A stretch of DNA of 64,000 nucleotides from Aurelia coerulea (GCA_039566865.1 CM076944.1:12608501-12672500); one strand, 5' to 3'; counted from the first letter of the stretch, positions 10,286 through 22,560 are shown. Numbers and translations are program-made. The notes: generated by a model not told the origin, from the sequence alone.

Positions 10286-10605
10286 AAAGCTTCTGGCAGT
10301 ATCGGCTGCCAATGTATACTATATATTTGCCTTGATATCCAGGAAAAGTGAACTGATCGGTAATTGTTTTTTTTACTCACAAGGTGCATTACAAGAAATT
10401 AAAGAAAGCAAAGTAAAAATATGCTTTTTACTCACTTTGAACAAGAAAATTGCTCAGATAATATCGTTTAAGCTCTTTGGGTTCCTTAATTGTTTGAGAG
10501 CTGCGTTTTTTAATTGTTTTTTGAGAGCTTCTCGTACTAAATTGATACATCACAGCTAATCACTTTCTCCTTATCATAGGTCACTTGACGTTGCTACTTT
10601 TGCAT
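10286..10605. other. No gene; flank of LINE A
   Basis: AT-rich DNA between PLE copy 3 and LINE A. A plus-strand open frame crosses it (10122-10559) but resembles no protein and starts inside PLE-derived DNA. Confidence 0.4.
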
Positions 10606-10613
10606 AGTGCACC

Positions 10614-12944
10614 TTTTTTTTTTATTCATATTAAAATGTTACAATAAATCTTACATTCTGATTACTATACTACACTACAGGGACGATACCATGGGGAGCG
10701 AAAGACAATGACTACCCCATGGCAAATATGAAAGGACACGCAACGTTAAACTAAACACAACTACACTACGAACGATTTAAAAACCACTGGATACTATACT
10801 AGATTCCATCCCACATCAGATGTCAGGTCAGAGTTGCGATCAATGCGAGCGCAACTCGTTCTAGTTATTTAAGGTACAAATGCCTGTCATCTGATGTGAA
10901 ACAGAATTTACGAAGAAAAGGAAACATTTACGTAAAGAGACTTGGTGGCTGCTTTGTGCATGTCTGAGGTTTGGAAGATTTTAGTCAAACCGACCAGTTT
11001 CGTGAATGAAATGTAAAGTTAGTTCGAGTATAGCTCTGTTCAAGTCATAAGAAAGGTCTTGATCACCATATAATAAAAGCTGCACCAAAGCATCATTTGA
11101 AAGATTGGTGATTTGTACAGATAGTCGTAATAATTCAACAATTCCAGCGAGAAGATCTCGGCGTTGAGCATCAAAAGAAGGGCAGAGCAACAAAAAGTGC
11201 TCCACGTCCTCGATACCATCGCTTGTTGGGCACATCGGGTTTATGGTATCCCTGAAATTATGCTCGAATTTGTGGAAATTTAATTTGCTGAGACTAACCC
11301 TAAGTTGAGTAAGATAGGATAATCCCTTTGGATTGTGAATTCCAAAGACAGATTTTGCAGGGGGGCGAATTATTGAAAGGAGCTTTTTCTTAAAAACAGC
11401 AATAGAAGGTGCAAGTCTCAATTCAGGCTCAAGCTTATTCCATTCAGATAAACAATTAGGATGAAAGGAAGACTTGAATTTTTCTGTCCTTGCCTTTAAT
11501 CGCCCAATGACATCCTAGTTGCGAAGACGATACTGCGACTGATGAAGAGGGGGAATTGGATCTACTGTATACTCAGGACTAAGATTATTCACAAACTTGT
11601 AGAATAAGGTAAGGCGTCTACTCCATCTTCTGGAACTCAGTGATTCCCAACCAAGCTCTGTGTACAGCTTCTCACGAGATGTTCCCCTCCATGTTCCGGT
11701 TACCGCCAAAGCAGCAGAATACTGAACAGACTCTAGCTTTTCCATTAAATTTGGTAAAATGATGTTTTGACTGAATTCACACACTTTAGCAGGAATATCG
11801 TAAATAACATCACCATAATCCAGGTGGGGTCGAACATAGAGCTTATATCATTCGTTTAGGGTATGACTGGGCAGATATTTGGAGAGATATTTCAGCAAAC
11901 CAATGCCCTTTCTTGTTTTAGAGATAGCTGATTTGATATGAGCTGAGAAAGATATTTTTGAGTCCAGGATAATTCCTAAATGTTTATGTTCGTTTACTTT
12001 TTTAACAGGTATGTCGTTAAAAAGGATCACTGGATGGTCAATTTCTATTTTCTTCCTTGAAAATGTCAATTCAACAGCTTGTTTTTGAGGGTCAGGATTA
12101 AATGACATTCTCCAAGCGTGAGCCTACTGACTTATCAAGTCCAAGTCATGATTCATATCACTGGCTGCTGAATTTGAATTTTCTACCACTGTGAACAATG
12201 ATATATCATCAGCAAATAGTTTAACATTGCACTTCAAGCCTACAGCTAGATCATTTATGTACACAAGGAAAAACAATGGTCCTAGAATAGAGCCCTGGGG
12301 AACCCCTGCCGAAATATCTCCCCAATTTGAACTCTGTCCATTCAATACAGTCCTCTGCTTTCGATCCTTGAGAAAACTTTGGATTAAAGAAAGAAGTTTT
12401 CCTGAGACACAACATCGTCTCAGTTTATAAATAGACCATTTTGACATTTAGAAAAGGGCCTGGGGAGAGCAACATTTTTCTGGTAAATGGCTGCCACAGT
12501 TCAATTTATCGTTGGTGAAAAGCCCTGTGGCAGCCATTTACCAGAAAAATACTGCTCTCCCCAGATCCTTTTTCTAAATGTCAACATGGTCTATTAGACC
12601 GTCGTGCCATACCCTATCAAATGCCTTAGAAACGTCAAGATAAACTGAGCGAACATCAAGAGGAGGATTACAGTCGAAAGCTTTGAATATCGTATGTGTT
12701 ACTGAGAGTAACTGGTTGATTGTTGAGTCTCCTTGGCGAAAACCTGATTGATTTGGGTTGAGTAGTTCATGTGATACAAGATGTGAGTAAAGAGAATCGT
12801 ATATGAATTTTTCCAGTATTTTCCCAAAAATTGGTAAAAGAGAAATAGGACGGTAATTCCCCTTCACATTTTTCTCATTTTTCTTATGAACCGGCACTAC
12901 ATTTGCATATTTCCATATTTCGGGAAATAAACCACGCCTCAAAC
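10614..12944 (-). mobile_element. 5'-truncated CR1/jockey-like LINE (LINE A)
   Basis: A non-LTR retrotransposon on the minus strand, bounded by the direct repeat AGTGCACCT (10606-10614 and 12945-12953). From 5' to 3' it encodes a reverse transcriptase (NYRPISLLPIFGKILEKF, DVSKAFDRVWHD, VPQGSILGP, then catalytic FADD) and a C-terminal region with a Cys/His segment (CPTSDGIEDVEHFLLLCPSF). The RT is broken: a 164-bp hairpin sits at 12431-12594 and stops or frame changes occur near 12120, 11845 and 11510. The endonuclease half is absent. The 3' tail is a poly-A (T-run at 10614-10622). Not mobile by itself. Confidence 0.85.
12431..12594. mobile_element. 164-bp hairpin MITE inside LINE A RT
   Basis: ATAGACCATTTTGACATTTA and its complement bound an almost complete inverted repeat (arms ~75 bp, loop ~15 bp) that includes CTGGGGAGAGC and TGGCTGCCACAG blocks. 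It separates the HDGL and YKLRR residues of the LINE RT, so it entered after the LINE did. No clean TSD could be fixed (TA or TTA possible). Confidence 0.7.
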
Positions 12945-12953
12945 AGTGCACCT

Positions 12954-13188
12954 GTTTCTGCCATGTGACGGCAAGGTCGCGGACAATGTAAAAGGAAGCA
13001 TCCTAACCGCTAAAATCAAGAGAATCTTTCTTGATATGTTTTAGTAATAATAGATACCTGCCATGAAATATAAACAGTGTAGCTTGATTAGTTGTTGAAC
13101 ATAATCTCAAACACAGCACCTGTCATACTAAACACAACATTGAGACCAAAAAGAAGCATCTAGCGGTAATTTTGATATACCCACGTAT
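12954..13188. other. Short unannotated flank
   Basis: Pre-insertion neighbour of LINE A, ending in a (TATG)n microsatellite that abuts PLE A. No features seen. Confidence 0.4.
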
Positions 13189-14611
13189 ATGTATGTATGT
13201 ATGTTGTGTACAGTTGATGTTGTGGGACTCTATCCAAGCATTCCACACGGGGAGGGCTTAGAGGCCATCAGGGAGGCGCTGAATAGAAGGGAAAACCCGG
13301 GCGTGCCTGCTGATATCCAAGTGGGGTTGGCGTCCTTGGTCTTGGAGAATAATTATTTTGAATTTAATGATAGGATTTATAGGCAGAAATTGGGCACGGC
13401 TATAGGCAAGAAGCTCGCTCCAGCCTATGCCAATCTCTTCATGACCCGGTTGGAAGAGAGGTTGTTGGAGGCTTCACCTGACAAGCCCCTCATCTGGATG
13501 AGATTCATCGATGATGTTTTTTTTATCTGGATGCACGGGGAGGAAAAGCTGAAGTCTTTCATCAATCATCTCAACAGTAGCCACGAAACCATTAAGTTTA
13601 CTAGCGAGCAATCACGGGATAGTATTAGTTTTTTAGATTTTCAGGTTAGCGTGGGGGCGGGGGGAGTCCTTTCGACAGACTTGTTTTGCAAGCCAACTGA
13701 TACACATCAGTACTTGCATAAGAAGTCTTGTCACCCCTGGCACACGAAGAAGGCGATCCCCTATGGTCAGGCTCTTAGGTTTCGTAAGATATGCTCGGAA
13801 GATCGCCAATTTCAGGAGAGGGTAGGCGAGTTAGCTGGATGGCTTAAGGACAGGGGCTACGAAGAGACTTTAGTTAACGAACAAATAGATAGGGTACGTA
13901 GGTTGGATAGGAAAACTCTTCTAGCAAATGCGGGAAATAGAACCAATAACCAAGGGAGGGGGGAAAGGGTTCCACTTGTTGCCACATACCATCCAGCACT
14001 CAATAGTTTGGGGAAGGTTGCCAGGAGACTCCATTCTATGCTCACAAACTCGGAGGAGCATAGGGCGGTGTTTCCTGAGCCACCTTTAATGGCATTTAGG
14101 AGATGTAAGAACCTTAAGGATATACTTGTTAGGGCTAGGCTCAGTAGTGAGGGAAATGGGGGGACTGATAAGAAGGGATGTTCTCGTTGTGGTAAATCTC
14201 GTTGTCAAGTGTGTAATGTCATGAGTAATAGTGGACATTTTCATTCAAACATAGATAGCCGGGAATATAGGATAAACTATTCGTTTAATTGTGACTCGTC
14301 GAATGTTGTGAATTTGTTGGAATGTACTGTTTGTGGTGTACAATATGTTGGTAGCACCTGCACGCCTTTTAGGCTTAGGTTTAAAAAATTACAAGGCATG
14401 CAGTCATAAGTTTAATTCGGGGGTCTCAGTACCCCAAGCGGAATTCTTCAGGCATTTTACTGGAGAAGGCCACCATGGGTTTCTGAAGGATATTAGTATT
14501 AAGATAATCGATAGGCTAACGGGGGGAAATAGGATGCGGGAAAGCTTCTGGCAATATCGGCTGGATTGCTTTGCCCCTAAGGGATTAAACGCTAGGCAGG
14601 TTGATACATAG
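13189..14611 (+). pseudogene. PLE A reverse transcriptase/GIY-YIG, truncated
   Basis: A Penelope-like ORF lacking its N-terminal half. It opens at the RT palm (TIDVVGLYPSIPHGEGLEA in the intact relative) and contains GTAIG, the catalytic box RFIDDVFFIW with both aspartates, then the thumb region (KPTDTHQYLHKKSCHP). It ends with the start of a GIY-YIG nuclease (NVVNLLECTVCGVQYVGST). A frameshift near 14385 moves the nuclease C-terminus into the next frame (14333-14611, ending LNARQVDT). Flanking (TATG)n on both sides suggests insertion into a microsatellite. Closely related to PLE C on the minus strand at 43 kb. Confidence 0.85.
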
Positions 14612-15030
14612 ATTTGATTTTTGTTTACATTTTGGTTGTTTTGTTGTTTTGATTTTTGCGCTTAGCTTTTCATAAGGGACACAGGCTGTTTTTTAGGGAT
14701 CTCTTTCTGCCCATCCGCTCTTGGATCTTTCTATAGCTTGTTTTGTTAGTACACACGTTTTCTTTTTCTGGCTTCCGCGAGACAGACACCGCCGCCGACT
14801 TTGGCAGCTCTTTAATCTGCGCTTTCTTTGATCTTCCTGATGCTGCCTTTGGCTACACCCCTATTTTACACCTTTTATGACTTATTGTATTAATCAGGAT
14901 CCCGCTTAGGCTATTGTTTTGTATTGTATTGTTATTTCAGAATCTATATGTATGCTCCGTCTAATTTGGAAAGTTATTACTTATGAAGGCTTACGCCGAA
15001 ACGTTTACTCGAATGTGTTTTTCTTGACTA
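14612..15030 (+). mobile_element. PLE A 3' region and pseudo-LTR
   Basis: Non-coding 3' end of PLE A, matching in inverse orientation the copies at 7595, 8622 and 9832. Contains the hammerhead-like core and ends at a (TATG)n tract. Confidence 0.75.
14980..15002 (+). ncRNA. Hammerhead-like core, mutated
   Basis: Reads CTTATGA-A-GGC-TTAC-GCC-GAAAC. The core guanine of CTGATGA is T here, a position considered essential in hammerheads, so this copy is probably inactive. Confidence 0.4.
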
Positions 15031-15031
15031 C

Positions 15032-15062
15032 ATATGTATGTATGTATGTATGTATGTATATA
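15032..15062. repeat. (TATG)n microsatellite
   Basis: About seven TATG units at the 3' boundary of PLE A; the same repeat lies at its 5' boundary (13184-13203). Confidence 0.8.
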
Positions 15063-15899
15063 TCAATTTGCCACAATAAATATTTACAATTTTTATGATA
15101 AGAATAGATACTATGCAATATTGAATGTTAAAAACACAAAGATAAACACCCCTAATTACAGTGGTAGGCTGGTAGGGCTAGCATTAAAAGGTCAAGCTGA
15201 CCTCATTTCCATCATGGCCCCCTTAGGGGTGCTTTGTAACAGAAATACATAGAAAAAGGGAAATATTCCGCTGCATGTGTGTTTTCCATATGGTCCTTAG
15301 TAGAACACATGTCATCTTTCTCTTTCTGCATATTTTGGAAAAATGTTCTCTTTGATCTTATGTTTGAATGCTTACATTTGAATGCTTCCATTTGAATCTT
15401 GTGTTTGCATAATATTGTTTGTTGATTTCAACACAGATGGAAGACTATTCCATGTTTTGGGCTTTGAATCCTGTTCTTTCTGAGGAGCCAATTTATTGCC
15501 TTGAATTCTGTATCCCCAATATGTGCTGTGTTTTTTTAATTCAGGTAAAAACGAATGCATTTGTTTTGTGCCGACCATGCCAACTGGGTTTTTTTGGGAC
15601 ATCCTCATATTCAACCCTGGATACCATGAAGGGCATCATAATCAAAATGAGGTTGAATAAGAGCATTCAAAAGCAACTTGCGAAGTGACGTCTTGCTTCC
15701 TGTACAGAAATTTTAGCTTGCCATTTGTTTCTTCAAGCATCTTAGTTGCCATTGACTCCCCGGATATATTTTCATCCAGAACTCATCAAAGAAATGTGAC
15801 TTTTGAATGCTGTTTAACATTGCTGTTTGAATGCTGGCGCTATGCCAATGAGACAAACATCGTTGAACTCACCTTAAAACAAGCTTCCATTTGATATAT
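15063..15899. other. Unassigned DNA, possible LINE 3' remnant
   Basis: The minus frame at 15372-15614 contains TWNSLPSVLKSTNN, which resembles the WNSLP motif near the C-terminus of LINE ORF2 proteins, so this may be the tail of a decayed LINE. The rest is featureless. Confidence 0.3.
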
Positions 15900-16466
15900 A
15901 TTTTATGGATTTTTGATGACGTCGTCAACAATTGGTTGTTGCGCATGCGTACTGACGAAAAACCATGTTATGCTTCATTTTTAGCAAAATGAGTGACATT
16001 ATATAATGCAGGAGGTCTTTTTATGTACATTTAGCATTTTTTGCCATTTTAAAAAGCAATCTATAATCAATTTTAGACAAAAATCGCTCTTTTTTCGTAC
16101 AAAATAAATAAATGCTAACATCAGCAAAAACATTAGTGTTACAAAGCAAAAATTTCCCAATAAGAATTACAAGGATATAATCCTTCTATGTTTCAAATAT
16201 CACATCGATATATTTTATCAATTTGGAGATAGAACGCGATAAAGTACATGTGGTTTTACACCCAAATTAGCAACATTTGCTGACGTCAGCACTTATTCAC
16301 GTGACATAAACAAAAACAAATCACATCATCTTGTTTGCCTTATCATGTTTATTACTTGTGCCAAGTTTCAAGTCTCTAGCACTTATTATTCTGAGAAAAA
16401 CCAGGGGGGGGCACTTTGTGCCCCCCTAGTCTCCCCAGAGTTTCAAAAAGCCTAGTCTGGATAGGG
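15900..16466 (+). mobile_element. TTAA-family repeat, copy P5
   Basis: Ends GGATAGGG followed by TTAA (16467-16470), as in the complete copy at 45393. It has the family's TGACGTC-type palindromes (15920, 16282) and a terminal G-tract hairpin (GGGGGGGG near 16405, GTGCCCCCC). It interrupts LINE B. The left boundary is approximate. Confidence 0.55.
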
Positions 16467-16470
16467 TTAA

Positions 16471-16880
16471 TCTTTATATCGCCTCTTCCATATTCCTTTC
16501 CTATGTTGACAGTAAATGATCGATGCTGAAGGTATGATTTAAACCACAAAATTGCAGATTTACTAAAGCCAAGGTATGCCATTTTTTGCTGGAAAATGTT
16601 ATGGTCAATTGTACCAAAAGGTTTTTGAAGGTCAATCAATAGCAGGCCTGTAAACTTCCCAGTTTCAAATCCGTGAAGGATCTTATCACTCAAGTAAGAT
16701 AAGCAGGTATCCGTTGAGTGATGAGCACGAAAACCGGATTGATATCTATGCAATATTTTATTTTCCTCCAGGTACTTTTGACCCTGGATGATTTTTTCAA
16801 TAATTTTCGAGAGTTGGGGAAGCAAAGAAATTGGTCGATAGTTTTTGGGATCGTCTTTCGATCTTTTTTTAAATCGTGGC
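16471..16880 (-). pseudogene. LINE B reverse-transcriptase fragment
   Basis: Minus-strand RT fragment with DDPKNYRPISLLPQLSKIIE, a YQSGFRAHHSTDT block and LLIDLQKPFGTIDHN. The region containing the catalytic YADD box is not present because the TTAA-family repeat cuts the ORF at 16470. An unrelated family to LINE A by sequence. Confidence 0.75.
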
Positions 16881-17648
16881 TTTTCGAAGAGCAAAGCAAG
16901 TTCAACAAGTTAATGCAAGAACAACGACCTTCCAGAATAAATAATCAATCCACGGCATCAAGGAACATTGTGTTCACGATACCAGAGGATTTGCCCCTTT
17001 CTAGTGAAGAACGCTCCGTTCTGAACAAAGGTTTAGAATTTATACCAAGACAACCAACCATAGATGAATTTCAAACAAGCATGATGCAGAAACTTTCTTT
17101 CGTCGACTTCGTTTGAAGGCACATTTCCATGAAAAGCATCACAAAGAAGAAGAGGAAGAAGAAGTAACTCCGTCCCCTCCTGATGTCAACACCATTGACG
17201 ACCTTTTCCCCAAGAAATCTACATGGACTCCACGACCAGGAAAGCACTCTGCCCACTCTGCCCTCGACTTATACATAGATAAATGCCGATATGAGAGATC
17301 AAAGATTGATTTTAAAAGGAAAAAAAACAAATCAAACCTTACAAAAGATGAATGGAGAGCACTTAAGTCCCTAAAATCCCGTCAAGACATCGTTATCAAA
17401 CCAGCTGATGAAGGAGGCCGTATCGTTGTCTGGCGCAAAGATTTGTATTTGCAAGAAGGACATTCACAGCTTAATTCTCCCTCGTATAAGAAACTGGACA
17501 AAGACCCAACCAAATCTCTCAACAACCAGATAATTAAAACAATCAACGAAGAAATGAATTCAAATAACCTGTCACAAAATTCTAATAAGCTCTATTCTCT
17601 GCATCAAAGAATTTCCTCCTTCTACATGCTGCCAAAGATTCATTAAAA
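16881..17648 (+). pseudogene. PLE B, N-terminal part
   Basis: N-terminal region of a second Penelope-like ORF. It has a leading segment (LSSEERSVLNKGLEFIP), then, after a frame change near 17115, a Glu-rich stretch and the conserved block NLTKDEWRALKSLKSRQDIV with IKPADEGGRIVVW, ending at MLPKIH. These are the fingers-side motifs of PLE RTs, as seen also in PLE C. A stop follows directly, where a 0.5-kb repeat was inserted. Confidence 0.8.
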
Positions 17649-18147
17649 ATGTCCGTAGTTTTCGTGTCGTTTGTTTGATCGATCTCAAACAAGCACCATT
17701 CGATTGCATTTGATGAGTACTTTCATTTGATATATAAATTTTTCATATTTGCTTATGTCAGCAAAATTTAATATCTATGACATCATTCACATTCATGACG
17801 TCATTTCTCCAACAAAGAAGTGTAAGAAATAAATTTTTTTAGTCTAATTTGCTTCATCTTATTAATTTGATTCATTTTGAGTCTATATTTACCAGATAAA
17901 AGGACAGGACTGGCAAAAACCTGAGATGAAAGTAAATGCATGCAACAAAAGGCTAATTTAAGGCTAATTGTGCTAAAAATAGAAACTAAAAAATTTTGAA
18001 AAGTATATATATTTAAACTATGACATGTTTCCTACAATTTGAAACAAATTTGGAGAAAATCGGTTGAGTGGTTGATTAAATAGAATTTTTCTGGTTAAGA
18101 AGGTGTAAATTTGCCAATTTTCCTCAGTTTTTCGGTTGCCTAGCAAT
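17649..18147 (-). mobile_element. TTAA-flanked repeat inside PLE B (P6)
   Basis: TTAA is present at both junctions (17645 and 18144 regions) and the interior shares TGACGTCAT and TTTGCTTATGTCAGCA-like blocks, in inverse orientation, with the TTAA family. Removing it rejoins PLPKIH to NNPGRPIVSA of the PLE, apart from a small frame defect. The termini do not show the family's CCCTA ends clearly. Confidence 0.55.
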
Positions 18148-19170
18148 TAAGCCAACAACCCAGGACGTCCAATTGTCTCTGCTGTATCATGCCCCGCATC
18201 GAGCCCCACATCTCAAGTAGCCACATATCCCGACCACCTTCTCACACCCATCGTCAAGCAGTTGCCAACCTATGTCGAAGATTCGTCGGCTGCCCTCCGT
18301 GTTTTCAATAATTTTAGATTCACTGGAGCACACCGCTATCTTTTCACCATGGATGTAAAATTATTGTATACGGTCATTCCACACAAAGATGGCCTGCTTG
18401 CTCTCAAGCAATTCCTCGATACATGTAAAATTCAAGTCCCTCCCACTGCCACTCTCACACGCCTAGCTGAATTAGTTCTAACCACCAATGAGTTCCTTTT
18501 CAACAATGAAGCCTACATACAAACCTCCTGTGTCGCAATGGGAAGCAAATTGAGCCCAGCATATGCCTGTCTTTTCGTTGGACACCAAGAAGAGCTCATC
18601 TCACAAAGTTATAATGGTCCTCTGCCTTGTCTTTTGATGCGATACATCGACAAAATCGTTGGCGCTACATCACTTCCACTTCACTAATTGCAGGATTTCA
18701 TCACATTTGTCAATAATTTCACCCAGCCCTTGAATTCACCCATACCATCACAGAAGAGAGCTTGCCATTCTTGGATATCCTTCTTTCAATCTCTGATGAC
18801 AAAATCACCACCTCCGTGCACTATAAAGAAACTGACGCCCACTGTCTTCACATCCACACAGCTGCAAAGATTCCATCCCATACTCACAATTCCGCGTTTA
18901 CGCCACCTCTGCTCCAAACAAGACGATTTTGAAGCCAAAACCCAAGAGACGTCAACCTTCTTCAGCAACAGAAACTTCCCTACCACAGTCACCACCTCTG
19001 CCATGGAAAAAGTCTCACCCCTAACGCAAGAAGCTGCCTTAATCCCTGCCAACAAACAAAATACCAATAAACGCATTCCAGTGACTCTCACATTCCACCA
19101 GCTCAACCAACAAGTCAAACATATAATACAACAACTTCAATCTTCTCACATTCTCTCTCTCTTTTACGCT
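18148..19170 (+). pseudogene. PLE B, RT palm and thumb (YIDK)
   Basis: Continues PLE B with NNPGRPIVSAVSC, FTMDVKLLYTVIPHKDG, AMGSKLSPAYACLF and the catalytic region MRYIDKIVGAT. The second aspartate of the (Y/F)IDD box is lysine here, which would abolish catalysis. After 18687 the frame shifts repeatedly through the thumb region. The ORF is then interrupted at about 19170 by an RTE-like LINE on the other strand. Confidence 0.75.
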
Positions 19171-20840
19171 CCTCCGTCCCTAGCGGACACTGCGCGGTCT
19201 ACCACAAAGTTACCTATTTGTCTGTGTTTTGCAATTTCCTTGTGGTCACTAATTTGGGTGCTCTTTGTATTTTTGTCTTTATCTTTAATTATCATGTTAA
19301 TTCTAATGTTTTCTAGGTCCTTTTCAATAAGTTTCATCCATGTAAGTTTTTGCCCTCCTCTAGGTTTCCTGGTTATCTTTTTCGCTTCTCTTAATGCTTG
19401 TTTTGCTGGTGCTTTTTCTGGAAGCTTCAGAAGGTGCCCATACCAATTTAACCTTCGCCTTTTTACTGCCTTACTCCATGATGTTAGTTTGGTTATTTTG
19501 TAAAAATGACTATTTGTCTTGCCATTTGATATTTAGCATTCTTCTGATCAATTTTCTCTGAAATACGTCAATTGTGTTTTCATGGTTCTTGGTGATGGTC
19601 CACAGTTCACAATTATATAGGAATATACTCTCTATATGGCTTCTGAATATTCTTGTCTTTACTTCTCTCGATGTTTTTTTACTTTCAAAGATATATTTTA
19701 GTTGGTTATAGGCGTTAGTTGCAAGAATCTTTCTTCTGTTTATATCATTCTCAGTTTCAAGTAGACTTCCAAGGTATTTACACTTTTTCCATTTGTCATC
19801 ACCTCCTCTTACTACTTCATACTCCTCAGTTTTTGTGTTGTTAACAATTAGGTTCTTATCCTCAAGGACCAATGGCACTTCTCTTTTAAGGTCTTGTATT
19901 TTTCCCATATCATTTGCTATCCGGCTGATGTCATCTGCATACTGCTGATCAATCAAGATGTTGGTGTTGACATTCTTGCTGTAGTTATGATCTTCTCTGT
20001 GTGGTGGATTTATGATGGAGAAAGTTGACTGTAGAGCTTCTGCTAAATATATCATACAGAGTATTGGACTTAAACAGTCTCCCTGGGGAACTCCAATATT
20101 TTTTTTTAATTTCGTTTCCCAAGGTATCTCCTATTCTTGTTTTCAGTTTTACGTTTTCTATTAATATATTCATCATATGCAATTCATCTTGATCCAGAAT
20201 ATCTTTGAGTATGTGGAATAGCTCGTCTCTTCTTACAGTATCAAATGCTTTTGACATTTCTAGCATGAGTAGTATGATTCTATAGTCTTCAGATGTTATA
20301 GTTTTCTCTGCTAAGATCTTAAAACTGAAAACTTGCTCAGTGGTACTGCGCCCTTGTTGGTATACTGCTTGGGTTTCTGGTACTTTGTTTAGAAGCTTCT
20401 CTAGACATCTTCTGAGCATACATATGGCTAATATTTTCCTAAGGGTTGATAACAAAATAATTAGTCTGAGGTTGCCACTTGGTCCTGCTTTTTTACCTGG
20501 TTTTTGGAGTGGAATTAATATAGCTTCTTTTATTTCTGTTGGATATACACCTGTCTCTGATATGAGATTGAAAATTTCTGTTATTTCTACAAATATGATA
20601 TCTGGACCATTCTTTGGCATTTCTCCATAGACTTGATCAATTCCAGTGCTTTTTCCATTCTTTAGTGTCATTACTGCCTTTTTAATTTCTTCTTTAGTGA
20701 AAGTCTTTTCATTTTGGCAGGTGGGATAGTTTCAATCTCTTTTTCCGTGCTTTTGCTGAACATTTTATCCAAAAAAATGGTGACGATTTCCACTTGTTTC
20801 TTTTCGTTTGTTGTTTTACCATTTTCGCTATCAATAATGA
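19171..20840 (-). pseudogene. RTE-like LINE inserted in PLE B
   Basis: Minus-strand LINE RT in two overlapping frames (19985-20671 and 19510-20055). It has NGKSTGIDQV, LSTLRKILA, MSKAFDTVRR, the QQYADDISRIA catalytic box and the KYLGSLLETENDINRRK block. The C-terminus reads like RTE-clade proteins (RRLNWYG-like region and a final VDRAVSARDGG encoded at about 19175-19205). Frameshifts near 20060 and 19510 make it inactive. The endonuclease is missing (5' truncated). Confidence 0.8.
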
Positions 20841-21420
20841 GTTTTTTCTTCTCACAGATGATGATGAAACTGCTGACATTTTCCAGTCCCTTCCTCTTAT
20901 GGCATACAAACGTGATAGAAATATCAGAGACATCCTCGTCCGCACAAAATTGCCATCCACAACTGAGCAATCGGGAACAACACCCTGCAACCACCCTAAA
21001 TGCCGTACATGCACCCACATTAATCGTTCAACCACAATCATCAACAACAACAATTCCTTCCATATCAATGCCAATTTTACGTGCTCGTCTTCTTGTTTAG
21101 TATACTGCATCAGCTGCAAACAATGCAATATGTTATACATTGGTGAGACTTCCCGACAACTAAATGCCCGCTTTGGAGAGCATCTTCAAAACGTGGAGAA
21201 GTAAGTTCATCTCCAAGAATCCCACAAAGATGACCCTGACTCCACCGTATCTCAACATTTTAACACTAGCAGCCATTCCATCACGGACATTACAAAAACT
21301 GGCCTTTCTTACGCACCTTTGGACTCTATTAAACGCAAAACTCTAGAAAAATGTATCATCTTTAAACTTGGAACTCTTATCCCCACAGGACTTAATAAAC
21401 AATTTTCATATCTCTCGTAG
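20841..21420 (+). pseudogene. PLE B, GIY-YIG nuclease end
   Basis: Resumes the PLE after the LINE: PLMAYKRDRNIRDILVRTKL, a CxxxxCxxC linker (CNHPKCRTC), then the GIY-YIG core YCISCKQCNMLYIGETSRQL with LNARFGEHL. A frameshift near 21203 separates the last block (DSTVSQHFNTSSH through LNKQFSYLS and stop). GIY-YIG is the endonuclease thought to nick target DNA for PLE insertion. Confidence 0.8.
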
Positions 21421-21800
21421 TATTTGAGAAATTACTGCCATGCAGATACAGTTCCCAACTAAAAACTTATGCTATCACAGCCTGTAGGAGAAGTACTTGA
21501 CCTAAATTTTTGCAGAGTGCGGCCACACAAAAAGCTTGCTTTCCCTGCAGTAGCGGAGATATAGGGGGGCAGGGGGGGGCGCCCCCCCCCAACAGTAACT
21601 CAAAAGACGTTTGTCGGAAAATTTGTCGGAAATTTTTCTTGCTTGGAAACTTGGAAACTTGCTTGGCTGTCGAAAAGCTATCGGAAGATCTGAAATAAAA
21701 CCTTTCATTGAAATTGCTGCCTGTTGATAATACTCAAGCATGCATTTCAATCAACAGAGAAGTAGTTACTAATATTGACATCAGAGAACTGCAAAATACA
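21421..21800. other. Non-coding, with G/C-tract hairpin
   Basis: Contains a 21566-21590 run in which G-tracts are followed by a C-tract and can fold back. No gene. Confidence 0.4.
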
Positions 21801-21802
21801 TT

Positions 21803-22560
21803 TTATAGCAAAAATTGAGAAAGATTTCTGCACGATAAGATTTTCACTTTTGCCTGAAAACGATGACTGATACACTTTGAAGAGAAAAGACAGGTCTCTT
21901 TTTCTGAATGCTTCTCCAGCTGCTGCAGGATGTTTAAGTAAATGATTAGCGGTACAGAGGGCATAACACCACTTTTTCGATTCCCATTGATGATGCTTAT
22001 TGCTCGATCTTGAAAGGTTTCAATTCTTTGTTTCTTCGATTGTGTCATGCCGACAAAAACATTAGAACAGTGGAGCATGACAGGAAGAATCATCACTTTG
22101 TATATGGTTTCCACGGTGTGTGGACTGATGTTCTGTCGCACTCGTGATAGTAACTTGATTCTTGATGAAATCTTTTTGAATGTCTTCTCTAAATGTTCAT
22201 TGAAATTAAGATTTTTATCCAATGTCACACCTAATTATTCGTAGTTTTGTGTCTCAGTAATACTTTGTTCGTTCATTTTGATTTCTAGTGGATTAGAATT
22301 CGATGTTCTCTGATGCGTACCGAATATGATACATTCGGTTTTTGTTTTTTTTTTTAAATTAGGGACCAAGTTATTTATGGCAAGCCATTCAGCAATTTGA
22401 TCAATGTCAAGCTTTAATTGGCTTTCGATATTTTCACAATTTTTATCCGCATAGTAAATGACTGCGTCATCAGCATACCAAATGATTTCACAGTGGTTTA
22501 GTTGGAGATCAATATCATTCATTAGCAGAATGAACAATAGTGGTCCTAAGATGGATCCTT
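21803..22560 (-). pseudogene. LINE C, RT C-terminal half
   Basis: Minus-strand LINE fragment: GSILGPLLF at the 5' end, catalytic WYADDAVIYYAD, a WLAINNLVPNLKK connection block, then LGVTLDKNLNFNEHLEKTFK in a shifted frame (break at about 22235) and a thumb-like C-terminus. Both the 5' half and the endonuclease are absent. Ends abruptly next to the repeat at 22.6 kb. Confidence 0.75.

Noticed and set aside
13857..14045. Minus-strand gene opposite PLE A
   Set aside because: A shadow frame of the RT thumb coding sequence.
20850..20880. Hammerhead core in PLE B (GATGATGATGAAACTGC)
   Set aside because: GATGA and GAAAC occur by chance within coding sequence; no stem II lies between them.
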